Shown in pieces: positions 12,124 through 23,651 of a stretch of 64,000 nt of DNA; position 1 is the first letter of the stretch; each line of letters begins with the position of its first letter. Source of the stretch: Pyrus communis. Taxonomy: Eukaryota > Streptophyta > Magnoliopsida > Rosales > Rosaceae. The notes below the pieces were generated by a model. That model did not search any database, was not told the DNA's origin, and saw only the letters and a list, made by a program, of their open reading frames with translations. Both the position numbers and the translations under genes were made by a program. The stretch spans positions 10,352,471 through 10,416,470 of the forward strand of contig NC_084819.1 of assembly GCF_963583255.1 (NCBI RefSeq). The letters run 5' to 3'.

Positions 12124-13087
12124 GGATAAAGTACAAAAAATTACCTCAACTATTGGTGTCACGACACTTTCATACCTTATCTTTTAAAGTTGACAATGTC
12201 ATACCTCATCTTATGAATTTGTGTCAATGTTATACCTTCCGTTAGCTAGACTTGAATTTCTCAGTTAACTGCTGATGTGGCTTGATCCAGAATCCATTTT
12301 TTATTAAAAAATTATTAAAAACTAAAAAAAAATCATTTAATATTTTTTAAATATTAAAATAATAAAAAAAAGTTATTAAAAAAAAAAAAAAAAAAAAACA
12401 ACATCAATTCGTCCCCTCCCCCACTCTCTCTCTCTTCTCCCCATCTTCATTTTCTTTCCTCTTTCTGCAACTGCAACCTAGAAAAAAAGAAGAGAAAAAA
12501 AAAAAAAAAAACCCAATTTGTTTTCCCCGCTTCCCACCCCCTATTCTCCCCGCACCCACTCTCCGCACCCAACTGGGTTTCCCATTTTTTTTTTTTCCTC
12601 TTTCTTCTTCTTCTTCTTCTTCCTCCTCCTCCTTCTTTCTGGGTTGTAGTGGGTTGGGTTTATGGTGGGGGGAGGGGGGACAAACTGGGTTTGGTTTGGG
12701 TTTTTTTTTTTTTTTTTTTTTTTTTCTCTCTTCTTCTTCTTTCTCCTTCTTCTTCTTTCTGGGTTGCAGGAAGATGGGGAAGAGAGAGAGGGGGGATGGA
12801 CGAAAGGAGATGTTTGTTTTTTGTTTTTTTATGTACTTTTTTTATTATTTTAATATTTAAATAATATTAAATGATTTTTTTAAATAATATTTTATTAATT
12901 TTTTAATAAAAAATGGGTCCCAGATCAAGCCACGTCAGCATTTAACTGAGAAATAAACGGCCAAGCTAACTGAAGGTATAACATTGGCATAAATTTTAAA
13001 GATGAGGTATGACATTGTCAATTTTAAAAGATAAGGTATGAAAGTGTCGTGACACCAATAATTGAGGTAATTTTTTGTACTTTACCC
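12124..13087. mobile_element. Mutator-type MITE with long terminal inverted repeats
   Basis: The two ends are inverted copies: the left starts GGATAAAGTACAAAAAATTA, and the right end read in reverse starts GGGTAAAGTACAAAAAATTA. Pairing continues through roughly 230 bp of each arm and resumes in pyrimidine/purine-rich inner arms (CTCTCTCTTCTCCCCATCTTC at the left, its complement near 12770-12795). Only the centre (about 12500-12690) is unpaired. A perfect 9-bp duplication TATTTTCTA flanks it (12115-12123 and 13088-13096), which is the Mutator-superfamily size. It has no transposase, so it is non-autonomous. Open frames across its poly-T/GGG centre are low-complexity artefacts. Confidence 0.92.
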
Positions 13088-13129
13088 TATTTTCTAAAAT
13101 ATTATAATCATAACAAAATTTATCTACCT

Positions 13130-13390
13130 CGTATCCCCACCTCTTACTCCCCGTAACCTCCTCCAAGCCGTCCCCTTCCCCAACCATACCTTCCTCAACC
13201 GTCCCCTCAGCCCACCCATACCTTCCCCACCCATCCCTTTCCCCACAATTCCCTACCCCCAAACTCATCCCTCTCCTTAAACCCATCCCCTCCCGAGACC
13301 TGTCTGTCGCTACATCCATCCCCTCCCAAACCCAATCGTACAACCCATCTCCCAACATCCTATACCCATACCTTCACAATCCCTCAAATT
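13130..13390. repeat. C-rich degenerate low-complexity tract
   Basis: About 260 bp of irregular CCCATCCC/CCCTCCC-like words without a fixed period. It contains a compact four-run C motif at 13225-13244, a potential G-quadruplex on the minus strand. The open minus frame across it is a by-product of the composition. Confidence 0.7.
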
Positions 13391-13429
13391 GTTTTGAAAT
13401 AAATTTGTCATAAATACTAAACCCTAAAC

Positions 13430-15490
13430 CTTTACCCAACGGAACCATTCGTCGGGAAATGCACTTCATTTTTTAGAAGTGACATCTTTGAGATTTTACC
13501 TGACAAAGGGGTCCATTGGTTAAGAGTTTGTAACCCGCGAACAGAAACATTTTGGCAAGAAAAAAACTTGGGAAAAACAGTAGCCTGACGAATTACAATC
13601 CAGTCCATCGGTTAAAACCAATTTACAGAGGGAATTTTTGACATACTGGGAAAAAAATATGGAAAATTTTGGAACTTTGCCTAACAAATGAGGAGGTCTC
13701 TTAAGGGACGAAACCATCCGCACACTGCTTTCATAAATAACAACCTCATTACTACAAACCATCCCACCCCTCACATAGCTTTATGAAACAAAACCCTTCT
13801 CTGAATTCACTGATCTTCCCTCCCACCACTCACATGCAATCTATAAAACTAGTGTGGAAATGAAGGAGGAAGAGGAAAGCACGGAGTATGGAAATGAAGA
13901 GAGGAGGGTACTGAGGAGAAAGAAGAAAAGGAAGAAAGACATTTATAGTTGATGGATATAGGTTTACCCGACGGAGGTCCGTTAAGCAATGACTATGCGA
14001 GTTAATTTTCAGACCCTTGTGTGGATAGTCGTGAAATTTCGATGTCTGAATTGGACCTATATGTGCTACCTGACGGACATTTATCGGGTAAGTGGTGCAG
14101 TATAAATTGAAGAACCCCGTGGGTGGATAGGTAGACAATTCGAAAGTTGAAATTTCGACCATCGACTATTGGATTGCCCAACAGATCTCTATCGAGAAAG
14201 GTTAAGAATTAATTTTTTTTTCTATATACATATACAGAAATCGATTTAATTACATATATGTATTTATTATATAGGTTTCCAATTTTATTATTTTATAAAT
14301 TCCGTACTCCAATCCAATTTGATACCATATTATTATTAGAATTGAACTTTTCAATTAGAATTGGACTTTTTGAATTTTTACCGCTAATATCAACCTTTAA
14401 GCATATGCAAACATGTTTAATGAGGGGGATTGTTGAAACTTAGTGTTTATTTTTTATACTTTCATTAAGTACATTGTAAACTTTCGTGAACAAAGACTTA
14501 GCTATAAGGTTTGCAGCTTTAGAATCCATTAGAAAATATTGAGAATAAAAGACAAATTTACATGAAACCATTTAATGTTGTGATATAAAAAAAATCTAAT
14601 TTTGCAATGCCTAATGTATCTGTTAGGGATAACAAAAATTTATAAAATAATCTGAGTCATGAACTCACAAGGAAACACTTTAAAATCCAATCTTGCTTGA
14701 ACTTTACAAACAAGGCTGAGTCTTTTTTCTTGAATGGCCAAGCCTTAGAATTTAGGGCTTTTCACCCATTATGGTGGTATCCACTCCATGTTCTTCCACA
14801 TGCAAGAAATCTGAGAAACTTTTGTTCACCACATTTTTTTACCTTATGGTGGTATCTTCACCATGTTCTTGCAGACTAAGATAGTATTATCTCTAATGTA
14901 CTCCCTAGACCTCTGGCCATAATAGCCATGCCTTTGCTATTGGTGTTTTTCGTGACCTTGTCCAAAGTTGTGAAATGGTAAGGTTTGAGCAATGGGAACA
15001 GTGGCTCTTGAACAAAAGAAGAATGGGAGAAGGGAGAAAGATGAATAGGAAAGCATGGAGTAGAAAGAGAAAAATGAAGGTATGAAGAGGAAAAAGAAAA
15101 AGGAAGGCACGAACTTATAAACTGATGATAGGGACTTGCCCAACAAAATCATGGCAAGTGTTAAGAAAACGTCGAGCAAAGTTTGTGGCGGTAGACATTT
15201 ATTACATGTCATTAGTGGACTTTTGACCGTTGACATAACACTTAGCAAACAAAACTCCGTTGGAAAAATATTTCCTAAACGACGATCATCTTTTTCGTCC
15301 AATAAATGTCTCCCATCTACGCCAAAAGTTTACTTCACGACTTAGTTCTTGCCCTACGGACCTTTTCCGTTGCGTAAATGTTTTCAATCAACCCAATATG
15401 TTGACCTTCTTCGCCTTACCAACTGAAATATCCGTCGGGTAAAGCCTTTTTAACCGGCAAAATTCCTTCTGTTGCCAAAGTTTTGTAGGA
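13430..15490. repeat. CCGACGG-motif repeat region with two diverged copies
   Basis: RCCCGACGGA-like words recur near 13436, 13584, 13966, 14070, 14174, 15131, 15350 and 15431, some in inverted orientation. A purine-rich lead-in followed by these motifs occurs twice, at about 13860-14200 and 15030-15480, with recognisable shared words such as GGAAAGCA(C/T)GGAGTA. This looks like a decayed DNA transposon with subterminal repeats, possibly CACTA-like. No transposase was seen. Confidence 0.45.
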
Positions 15491-15884
15491 CAAGCCATAG
15501 TTTTTGGGAGCGACTCTTGTAATCTTTATGTCTACACCACATGACAATAGATCTCATCGATGTAGGCACATGCATTTGAGAAATCTAACTTTTGCATCCA
15601 CCACACCACCACCAAAATTGAAGTTATAGATGATATGCTTTTGTTTAGCCCATTTCATAATGTATTTCAATGATCCAATTGTCTAAATTTTTGGTCTTCC
15701 CTCAAATATTATCTCTACATAAAATCACCCAAATTTGAAATCATATGACTATTGGATTTGACGGCAGTCATTTTAAGTGTTTCTTTATGTAACCATATTC
15801 ATCCATTATCTTCACTACAAATGAATGTCTTAATGGTTTTGAATTTGTCTAATTTTTTGCAATGATGATCTATGAATGATGAGT

Positions 15885-16123
15885 TGAAATATTTTGAATC
15901 CTTGAAAAAAATTATGAAATGAGAACCACGAAAGTGTTTCAAAATGTGTGTCAAAATAAGTGTCCTTCGATCGTAACCACATATGTATAACCTAGACGAT
16001 ATTGAAATATTTCGAATCCTTGGAAAAAATTACGAAATGAGAACCACAAGAAAGTGTTTCAATATTTGTGTCAAAATAGGTGTCCCCCGATCGTAACCAC
16101 ATATATATAACCTAGATAATATT
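15885..16123. repeat. 118-bp tandem duplication
   Basis: Units start at 15885 and 16003. Both contain TGAAATATTT(T/C)GAATCCTT, GAAATGAGAACCAC, and CGATCGTAACCACATAT. Divergence is modest, including a two-base indel. Confidence 0.85.
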
Positions 16124-18374
16124 GACGTTGATTAATTTTTGTGAGAATATGTGGTCAAAATTCATAGTTTAACAATATAAATCTAGCTAGGAACATAATC
16201 ATAATAAGAGAACACTACACTACATAATAATATATTTATGTGTTGACTCACCTCTCCTTCTTGATTTTAATTTCTATCCACAATCTTAGTCATTGATGTT
16301 TGGTCTTGAAATTCACATTTTTGGCCGAGTTAATATTGCTACTTGATTTTGCACGCACTTGGCCCATATGCGTTGTTTGATGAGAGAAATATTAAGGTGA
16401 TTTTCAATTATTTTATATTGTTATGGTTTTGATAACTATAATAATTATCTTTCAAATGATTAGAATTATCCTGATATTTTATTGATATTTACTTACCCAA
16501 TGATCATGATTGGTTTCTGGATAAAGGTTGAATTCATCACTTAATGCGACTAGGTTTGAAATTTAGTTCGAGTAAAGACTCAACGACGATTGAGCTTCTG
16601 CCAAGAATATTAATTTTGAGGATATTTAGAGAATATGCCAAGGAATTGGAATATTATCAAAATCCTGGCGCTCAGTAGACTTGGTTATCCCGAAGTTCAC
16701 CCCTATAAATAGAAGTGGTTTTGCAACATAGAGAAGACCTTCAACTCAAATGACGACAAATGGTCTACACGAAACCCTCTCACACCCTAAGAAAAGTACT
16801 TACTGCTTCACTAACCCTTTTGTCACCACATATTGTTGCCAAAATTAGATTAACCGAAATCAACCCAATTAAGTCCAAATTTTAATGCTCGCAAGTGTAC
16901 GAATCGTTAAGTAGTATAGTAGGCAAGCACAAGATCGTTCCAACTAAGATTGAAATAATTCTAACTATCTAACTTAATTTGTATTGCACTTGAACTGAAA
17001 TGGAAAAATTGATGATTTAAGAAAGAACTTTGAAATTGTAAATGTAAACAAATGACAAGAACAATAAAGAAATCAAATTATCAATCAATTGCAAAAGACA
17101 CTCAAGCATCCAATTCACCATAACCAATCCAACTCAATTCCTACAATTAATTATTAATGAGTAATCATCCAAATTGACGGTCTAGTTCCTCTAATTCATA
17201 TAGTATCCATGGCATCTAGATTACTATGTATACTTATATGTGTTATCAATCTATGACATAGATTACTAAACACACACGAGTTCATTAACGATTTGAGAAC
17301 TACTTAAGAGACTGCATGAAACCTAGTGTATGGGATCTATATCAAGGAATTCATGGTACCATTTGCAAGATGCTAAAACCGAATTACCAACATGGCATCT
17401 ATGTTAACTCGCATCAAATACACTCAGCTCAAACCAAAGTGGTGGCCAATCATCAAGATTAAAATGAAGATCATAAGCACATCAAAATGATACTCAACTT
17501 GAATGAAAATTCATAAATAATTAAATTGAGAAATTAAGAATTCATAGTTAGGCTACATCATAGCCCTAGCGAAAAGAAATTAGTTTCGGAACATAATTGG
17601 AAATATTATTGAATTCATAAAATTAAAAGAAAAATAAGTTTAGAAAAGCCTGAAAATCTCTTGCTTTGCCACTGCCTTCTTCCCCTTGATCTCTACCTGC
17701 CGCAACCTTTTTTTTCCATTTTTTTTTTCTTGTTATCTACTTGCTTCTCCCCTTTATTTCCTTTCTTCAATGATCAATAATGATTAGGCCCACTATTGAT
17801 GAATTAATTCCAAGCACTCCAGCCATTCCTCTTTCTTTTCCTTTGCTGTAATCGACGAAGGCTTAGCACCAACTTATTCTCAGTCTAGTGCCTCTTCAGT
17901 TTACTCACTGCAGTATGTCATTGGCATCTTTCCTGGTCTTTGGGAGAGAAAGGCATGATTAATATTTGTATTAGCTGCGCTGGAAAGAATAGGGTTTTTG
18001 TTCTCATTTTCTTATAAATAGTCATGTGGCTAATGGGAGGATAAGGGCAAAGCTCTTATGAATGCAATTCCTCTCTCTTTTATCATCCTACATAAAATTC
18101 AAATGATATAAATGTATTACATGATCCAGTTGCACATGTAACAACTCTTAATATGCCAACAGACAAATGATTTAATAATTAGAGCAAGAAATCAATGACA
18201 ATCAAAACATTCTCCAAATTCACTTGACTAGCAATTATAGAATTTTAATATAATTTTTTCCATCTCATTAATCTAGCCACAAAACACAAAGAACATGCAA
18301 TTCCTTTCATTTAAATCAAACATAAAACAGGAAAATGTCATTCTCGAAGTGAAATAGGTAGAATAATTTGTGCT
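16124..18374. other. AT-rich intergenic DNA, no gene seen
   Basis: No protein-domain or RNA-gene signal is visible. The stretch 16862-18372 (from GCTCGCAAGTGTACGAATCG onward) resembles a dispersed repeat I remember from other plant sequences. I see no paired termini, so I leave it unclassified. Confidence 0.35.
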
Positions 18375-18930
18375 TATCACATATTCAGTTTGGTTAAACA
18401 TCACTGAGTTAACAAACCTATGCCATATTTAGTTTGGTTAAACATCAATGGATTCATAGAATCAATTGGTCTAGGAGTATCTTCCGTTTGGTTAAATTAA
18501 CAACACTACTTCTAGTTTAGTTGGTTACCTATCCAATTCTTTGCCAGTGAGGAATCTTTGATTCTCTCATTGAACGAGGTCACTTAATTAGCTTTATCGG
18601 CAAAGTGAGGTGTTGTCCAGGTCACTTAGTATTCAACACATTAAAAGACGAACCATTGTTGAACTTCACATCAAAAGGTATAACCTTATCTTCAGGTTGT
18701 AGAACCTTAGGGCGAGAGTGTTCCTTCTTTAGCCGAAGTCACTTGGTGCAAAAGTTAGCAAATCACCACACCACCACATTTATCTCATTCGCCCGATTGA
18801 ACTCAATTGCGAATTTGAATGCCTACATCAATAAAGGACATAATTGGCACAATAATTACTCAGCATGTGCGCCATATAAGCTTTGTAATTTCTAGAATCA
18901 ATAGTTACATTTAACCTCTAACTACTTACC
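18375..18930 (+). repeat. Diverged LTR fragment, same family as 46229-47377
   Basis: It shares an ordered series of words with the solo LTR at 46229-47377: repeated CAGTTTGGTTAAACATCA-like units (about 18387, 18430 and 18487), then TCGGCAAAGTGAGGTGTT, ACCTTATCTTCAGGTTGTAG, and an AGTCAC...GTTAGCAA segment. The order and orientation match. The open frame at 18605-18895 lies inside this LTR and is not a gene. Confidence 0.75.
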
Positions 18931-21900
18931 ATTCTTAATGCTTTTTCTATAATTTAATTCAAACAGTGTGTGCCGACATTATCCAAACATTGTTGTGGGT
19001 TTTGCTAATTAATTACTGATATAGAAACTTTTAATTAATTTAATTAAAAGAAAGTATGATCATCTAGCTGAATTTTTTTTTAGTGCCATATGATGCTGCT
19101 AGTTCTTTTTTTACTTTTTTATTTTTTTTTATTTTTTATTTTTTATTTTTTATTTTATCCAATTAAAATTGCAGGGTAAAAAAAATCCTAGAAAGTAACC
19201 GGTTGCAATTTATTAAAGAACTATTTTTCTCTTTTGCGGTTGTCTTTCCTCACGCTTCTCTGGTTCTTTCTCCATCTTCCCAATTCTACTAGCACATAAG
19301 CTAGAAACTCTCTCTTCCGCAGGACCAAATAATTAGTAAATTCCAATTTAATAAATAGTTTGAGTCGAAATTTCCTTAAAAAAATTCCAAATTCTTATTT
19401 CTCTCACCGCTTTCGAGTATGGGTTCCTATCCTTTTATGAAACTTTGAGGTCTAGAACCTGAAAATTTGCCAATAATACTATCTGGATTTTGTTTCACTT
19501 GATCATAAAAATAGAGATGATAGAGAGACAGGAGGCGGGAAAGAAATTGGAGACGAGAGAGAAATTGCAAAAACGGTGGGTCGCTTTTAGCGAATATCTA
19601 AGTATCATTCTTAAGAGGTCAACCGTTTTTGTGCTTCATAGTTGCAATTTGCTCTGTGGCCGTTCGATTGAGGAGGAATCAATCCTAGCCATGTATTGGT
19701 CGTAGTACCTGACATTACGTAGCATTATAGATGGGAGGTTTAATAAAACACTTTCAGTATTATTCACTTTTAACGAAAAATCATATTTATACATTTCTAT
19801 GGTACTATTCAATATACCTTTAAAAATAAATTTTCATTAAAAAATAAATTTTTTTAAACTTTTCGTTAGTTTTAGTTTTACGTAAATTTTTTGCCTCTGG
19901 CTAGTTGGACTTACATTAACTGTATTAACTGACAAACAGATCCAATAATTCCTATGTATCAATAAGGTGGGGTCAATAGAATCTCTTCAAAATTTTTGCA
20001 GTCCAGTATACATCTAAAGTCAAAAGCATAAATTCAAAGACTTGAAAAATGCTATCTCAAGCTCCTCTTCTTTTTTAATTTCTGTCGGCATGTGTACATA
20101 AGATTAGTAAACAAATGGAGTCAAAAAGCAGCTTACCAATATGTTATTGTTATGTTACGATTCGAGTCTTCCACAGAGAGCTAGACTATTCAGATTAAAC
20201 CTGAAAAAGCAGCTTACAAAAACACTTTAGGGTCGAATATCAATCCTTTTTGGTTGCATGCATGCATAAAGTTATCTTTAATTGTCTTGAATAATCGTAC
20301 TTTTCTTTCACTATATACAAAGTGTGAAAGAATACAAATCTTCTTTTCTAAATTGTTTATTTATTTTGATGAACTAGCTAGTGAAGTTGAGTTGTTGAAT
20401 TGATTCTCTAAAGGAAACAAAAACCAAAAGAAGATTGCCCAGTCAATTTATTGGCCTATGTTAATCAAACACCATGCAATTAGGCTTTTAAGATCTTGTA
20501 GCACCGCCCTTATCAAGTCTTAAATCTCAAGTAAAGTCATGATCGACCAACTGAAATGAATGTCCCCAGATGATGTGAAATTTGAAACCTCAAACATGAT
20601 TAAGTAGGCATGCAGAAAATTAGACACCTCTGTCACCATAAGTTAAGTTTCCATGATTAAGTCAACAAATATATAATCCGAACACTCTCATGTCATGTTT
20701 ATCCTCATCCTACACGCGTAGAAATAGACAAATAACAAAAAGAACAAAGCAAATTTTGTTCGTTACCAAATAAATGGAATCAATATATATTAAGAAACAT
20801 CTCTGGTACCAAACTAGACAATCGTTGAACCAAAAACTTAAGTTGCTAGAGAATGAGTTAATAATATATTCCAAGCAAACTATAAGCAGGCATCGAGCAG
20901 ATGATGTAACATTAGGGTTTGGATACAGTGACTAATGTCCGCACCACATGCTGACGGGCGCAAATTTCTCAAAGAATATTGCAACTTGTAAGTTGTAATT
21001 ATCCTACTGACGGGTAATCACTCATTGCAACTTGTAAACGGCATTATATAAAAGTGTGCGGAACCCCAAAACCCTTGACTGGCCAGAAAACCTAAACCCT
21101 AAAATTTTGATTTGCAAGGCATGCTTGCACTTAGCTAGCTATATACTACATGGTACAAAACATGAGGCCACGCCACTGCAGGCGTATATGTCTCAGTGTG
21201 ACTGCCACGTCTTGGAAGGGGGTATTAAAAATAATGTACCATGCAAGGTCAAAGTGTGTTTGTCTTTGCTCACACGCAGCAGTAGTGAGATAAGAAAAAG
21301 AAAAAGGGCATAATATATGGCTCCGAGTCTGCGATTGGCCCAAGGGTTTGTCTCTTTTCATCTCAGTCGGCTTTCAAATTGAAAGCATTTTGTTTCTTGT
21401 ACAAGAAGCCAAACACTCATGGACAAACAACTTGGAACATCCTTATCTTGCTCCATATATCTTGCACGATGTATTGGGGATTCGTGACAATACCATTCTT
21501 TTGTTGTATTATATTGTCGCCTATCGTGTTCTTTGAGTATTAGATCGTGAACAAAGGGTTGAGTCGAATTAGATTCGCAAAAAAACAAATTGTAGCAATA
21601 GTTTTTGAATTATTATATCGTCTTAAAACTCGTTTTGGGCAGTTAGGAAAAAGAAAACACTTAATGTGTATGACAAGCTTATATTTGATAAATTATTATG
21701 GTGATTGAAATTGAAAAACGAATCGAAATTTCAGAAACAGTCTAGAAGCAAACTAGACAGAAAAAAATAAATGAAAACAAGGGTTTTCCAAACAGGTAGG
21801 AAACATGAGTATATATAATGTGTTTTCCAAACATGAATAATGAATCAGCCCTAGCCTAGCTATGCTGTAACATATATAGGATACAGACGTGACCTGGTAT

Positions 21901-22400
21901 CCTTTATCCATACATTGGATCAAATCTCATCCTGAGTAAAAAGGTAAGATACTGAATGATTTGGTTAGTTTTCTTATACTTCCATTGAAAAACAAAGAAC
22001 AAAGAGCAAGTATAAACGATTTAAATAAACGATATGCATCCTCTTACATTGATTATTTTGATGAATATTGAAGGATTAACATAATTAATTTAGGGGTTGT
22101 GTTATTTTCTGTGAATATATATCCTGTTGGTTAAAGTTATGGCGAAAATGTAAGATCTTTGGAGCTCATATGCGAGCAGCCGCAGAACGTTTGTACTATC
22201 CACATTGTATTGGTGCAAAATTTGAATAGTGAGGAAGAACTTTACTACTGTGTATCAGTCATGACATCTTCTCAAATATATAATAAAGAAAAGTGTGGTC
22301 TAACAGTCAACATCTGAGTGTGAGCTGAGCAAGCATGACTCTTTATAGTAAAGGTAAAGCCTTCCATTTTTGGGGTTTGCACCTTCAATTGATTAGGATA
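18931..22400. other. Gene-free intergenic DNA
   Basis: AT-rich, with a T-rich (TTTTTA)n-like tract near 19100-19160. A 14-bp word ATTGCAACTTGTAA-like is repeated near 20977 and 21024. Short open frames (for example 21056-21313) have no family features. I see no tRNA or known microRNA sequence. Confidence 0.5.
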
Positions 22401-22408
22401 TTTTTTTA

Positions 22409-22556
22409 GGGATGTGATATCCATACAACTCATTTTACTTCTCACATACTTTTTTAATTTTCGGCCTTCGGATCGGATGAATTGAAGAAGATCAACGAAC
22501 ATAAATTATCAATGGATGTGTGAGAAGTAAACTGAGGTGTGTGGATAACACATCCC
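22409..22556. mobile_element. 148-bp MITE with GGGATGTG termini
   Basis: The left arm begins GGGATGTGATATCCATACAA; the right arm in reverse begins GGGATGTGTTATCCACACAC. Both arms then run into TTTACTTCTCACA, so about 40 bp pair at each end. The sequence TTTTTTTA (8 bp) lies on both sides (22401-22408 and 22557-22564), which fits a hAT-type duplication, though the poly-T makes it weak evidence. It has no coding capacity. Confidence 0.8.
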
Positions 22557-23432
22557 TTTTTTTATTTGAAATAACAATAACAAATTATTTTTTTTTTTTT
22601 AAATTCCCTCTCTTTTGGGTGGGTTCGAATGGAATCATTTATAAAGGGACTTTTTAAATAATGTAAATTGGGTTATGAATGTAATCAAACTTAGGGTGAA
22701 AAAGTGACCTGAACTAGCACTCTATGTACAAGCAGTAGTCTAATTAAGCATGATGTTCTTAATCATTATCAATTATCGATCCAAATTTTTCCCTCCAAGA
22801 AATATGTGACCATTTCTAACTGTTGCAGGAGCAGATTAAGACCCAAAAGTTAAAAAGAAGGTAAAAGCAAAATAAAATGGATCAAGTGCAGTCTAAGTAA
22901 GCCATTTGAAATTTCACAAAACCTACTAAACTACCAGTCACAAGAAAGCCTTTTTGTAGTCAACAACTTTTGGCTTTTGGTAAAAGTCTATAAGGACAAT
23001 TACCATTACCAAAACGATGTCTAACCAATAATCCCATTTGATTAAACTCGATTAATTGGTGGTTAAGAACTTACAAAAGTTGAGCTAATTGGTCCCTGGA
23101 ACAAGTAAAAAATGACATAATTTTCTATCAACCACCATGAGAGGTTTTAGAGCTTTTTTTTTTTTTTTTTTTTTCTTTTGGCAGACAAAGTGAAAAAGGG
23201 TCCTTGCTGTGCTTCAACTTTGAGAGACCATGCAAGAAACTAAAGTTAGGGTTTTTTTTTTTCCCAAAATTTTTAAAAGAAAGCAAAAATATTTTTGGTG
23301 GATGGGGTAGGCGTCATATAATAGGTACTACAAATGTCACTTGCTGTTTGGAGCAACAGCCAAAAGTGACCACCAATGAAACTGCAGGCCATAACCATGC
23401 AACTTTTACGTGATTCTTCAGCATATAATCAG
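22557..23432. other. Intergenic DNA, no gene seen
   Basis: AT-rich, with a T-rich homopolymer near 23154-23175. The 69-codon open frame at 23204-23413 is low-complexity at its start and matches nothing I recognise. Confidence 0.5.
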
Positions 23433-23651
23433 GGAAAAGGATCCTCGCCGATTTTTTTTCTGGGGATCCTAGGGATCTCATAATAGTGACCATTTATCGT
23501 ATATAGTGCGGTTAGCTTTCGTTAGGTACTATTTAATTTTAAAATTTAAATTTTGAAATGATTTCTGATCGCACGATATACGATGAACGGTTATAATTAC
23601 GGGATCCCTAGCATCCATAGGAAAAGGATCCGACCACGAGGATCCTTTTCC
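23433..23651. mobile_element. 219-bp MITE with GGAAAAGGATCCTCG termini and 9-bp TSD
   Basis: The left end reads GGAAAAGGATCCTCG and the right end is its exact inverse (CGAGGATCCTTTTCC). Imperfect inner pairing continues (CATTTATCGTATATAGTGCG against CGCACGATATACGATGAACG). A 9-bp duplication TATAATCAG flanks it (23424-23432 and 23652-23660). GGATCC recurs several times. The 9-bp duplication favours a Mutator-type MITE. Confidence 0.9.

Noticed and set aside
12649..12864. Three overlapping open frames rich in Phe/Ser
   Set aside because: They are translations of poly-T and CTT repeats in the centre and right arm of the palindromic MITE.
12996..13358. 120-codon minus-strand open frame rich in Gly/Trp
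   Set aside because: It crosses the right end of the MITE into the C-rich tract and reflects base composition only.
18605..18895. 96-codon open frame
   Set aside because: It lies inside a decayed LTR homologous to 46229-47377, where the corresponding frame is different.
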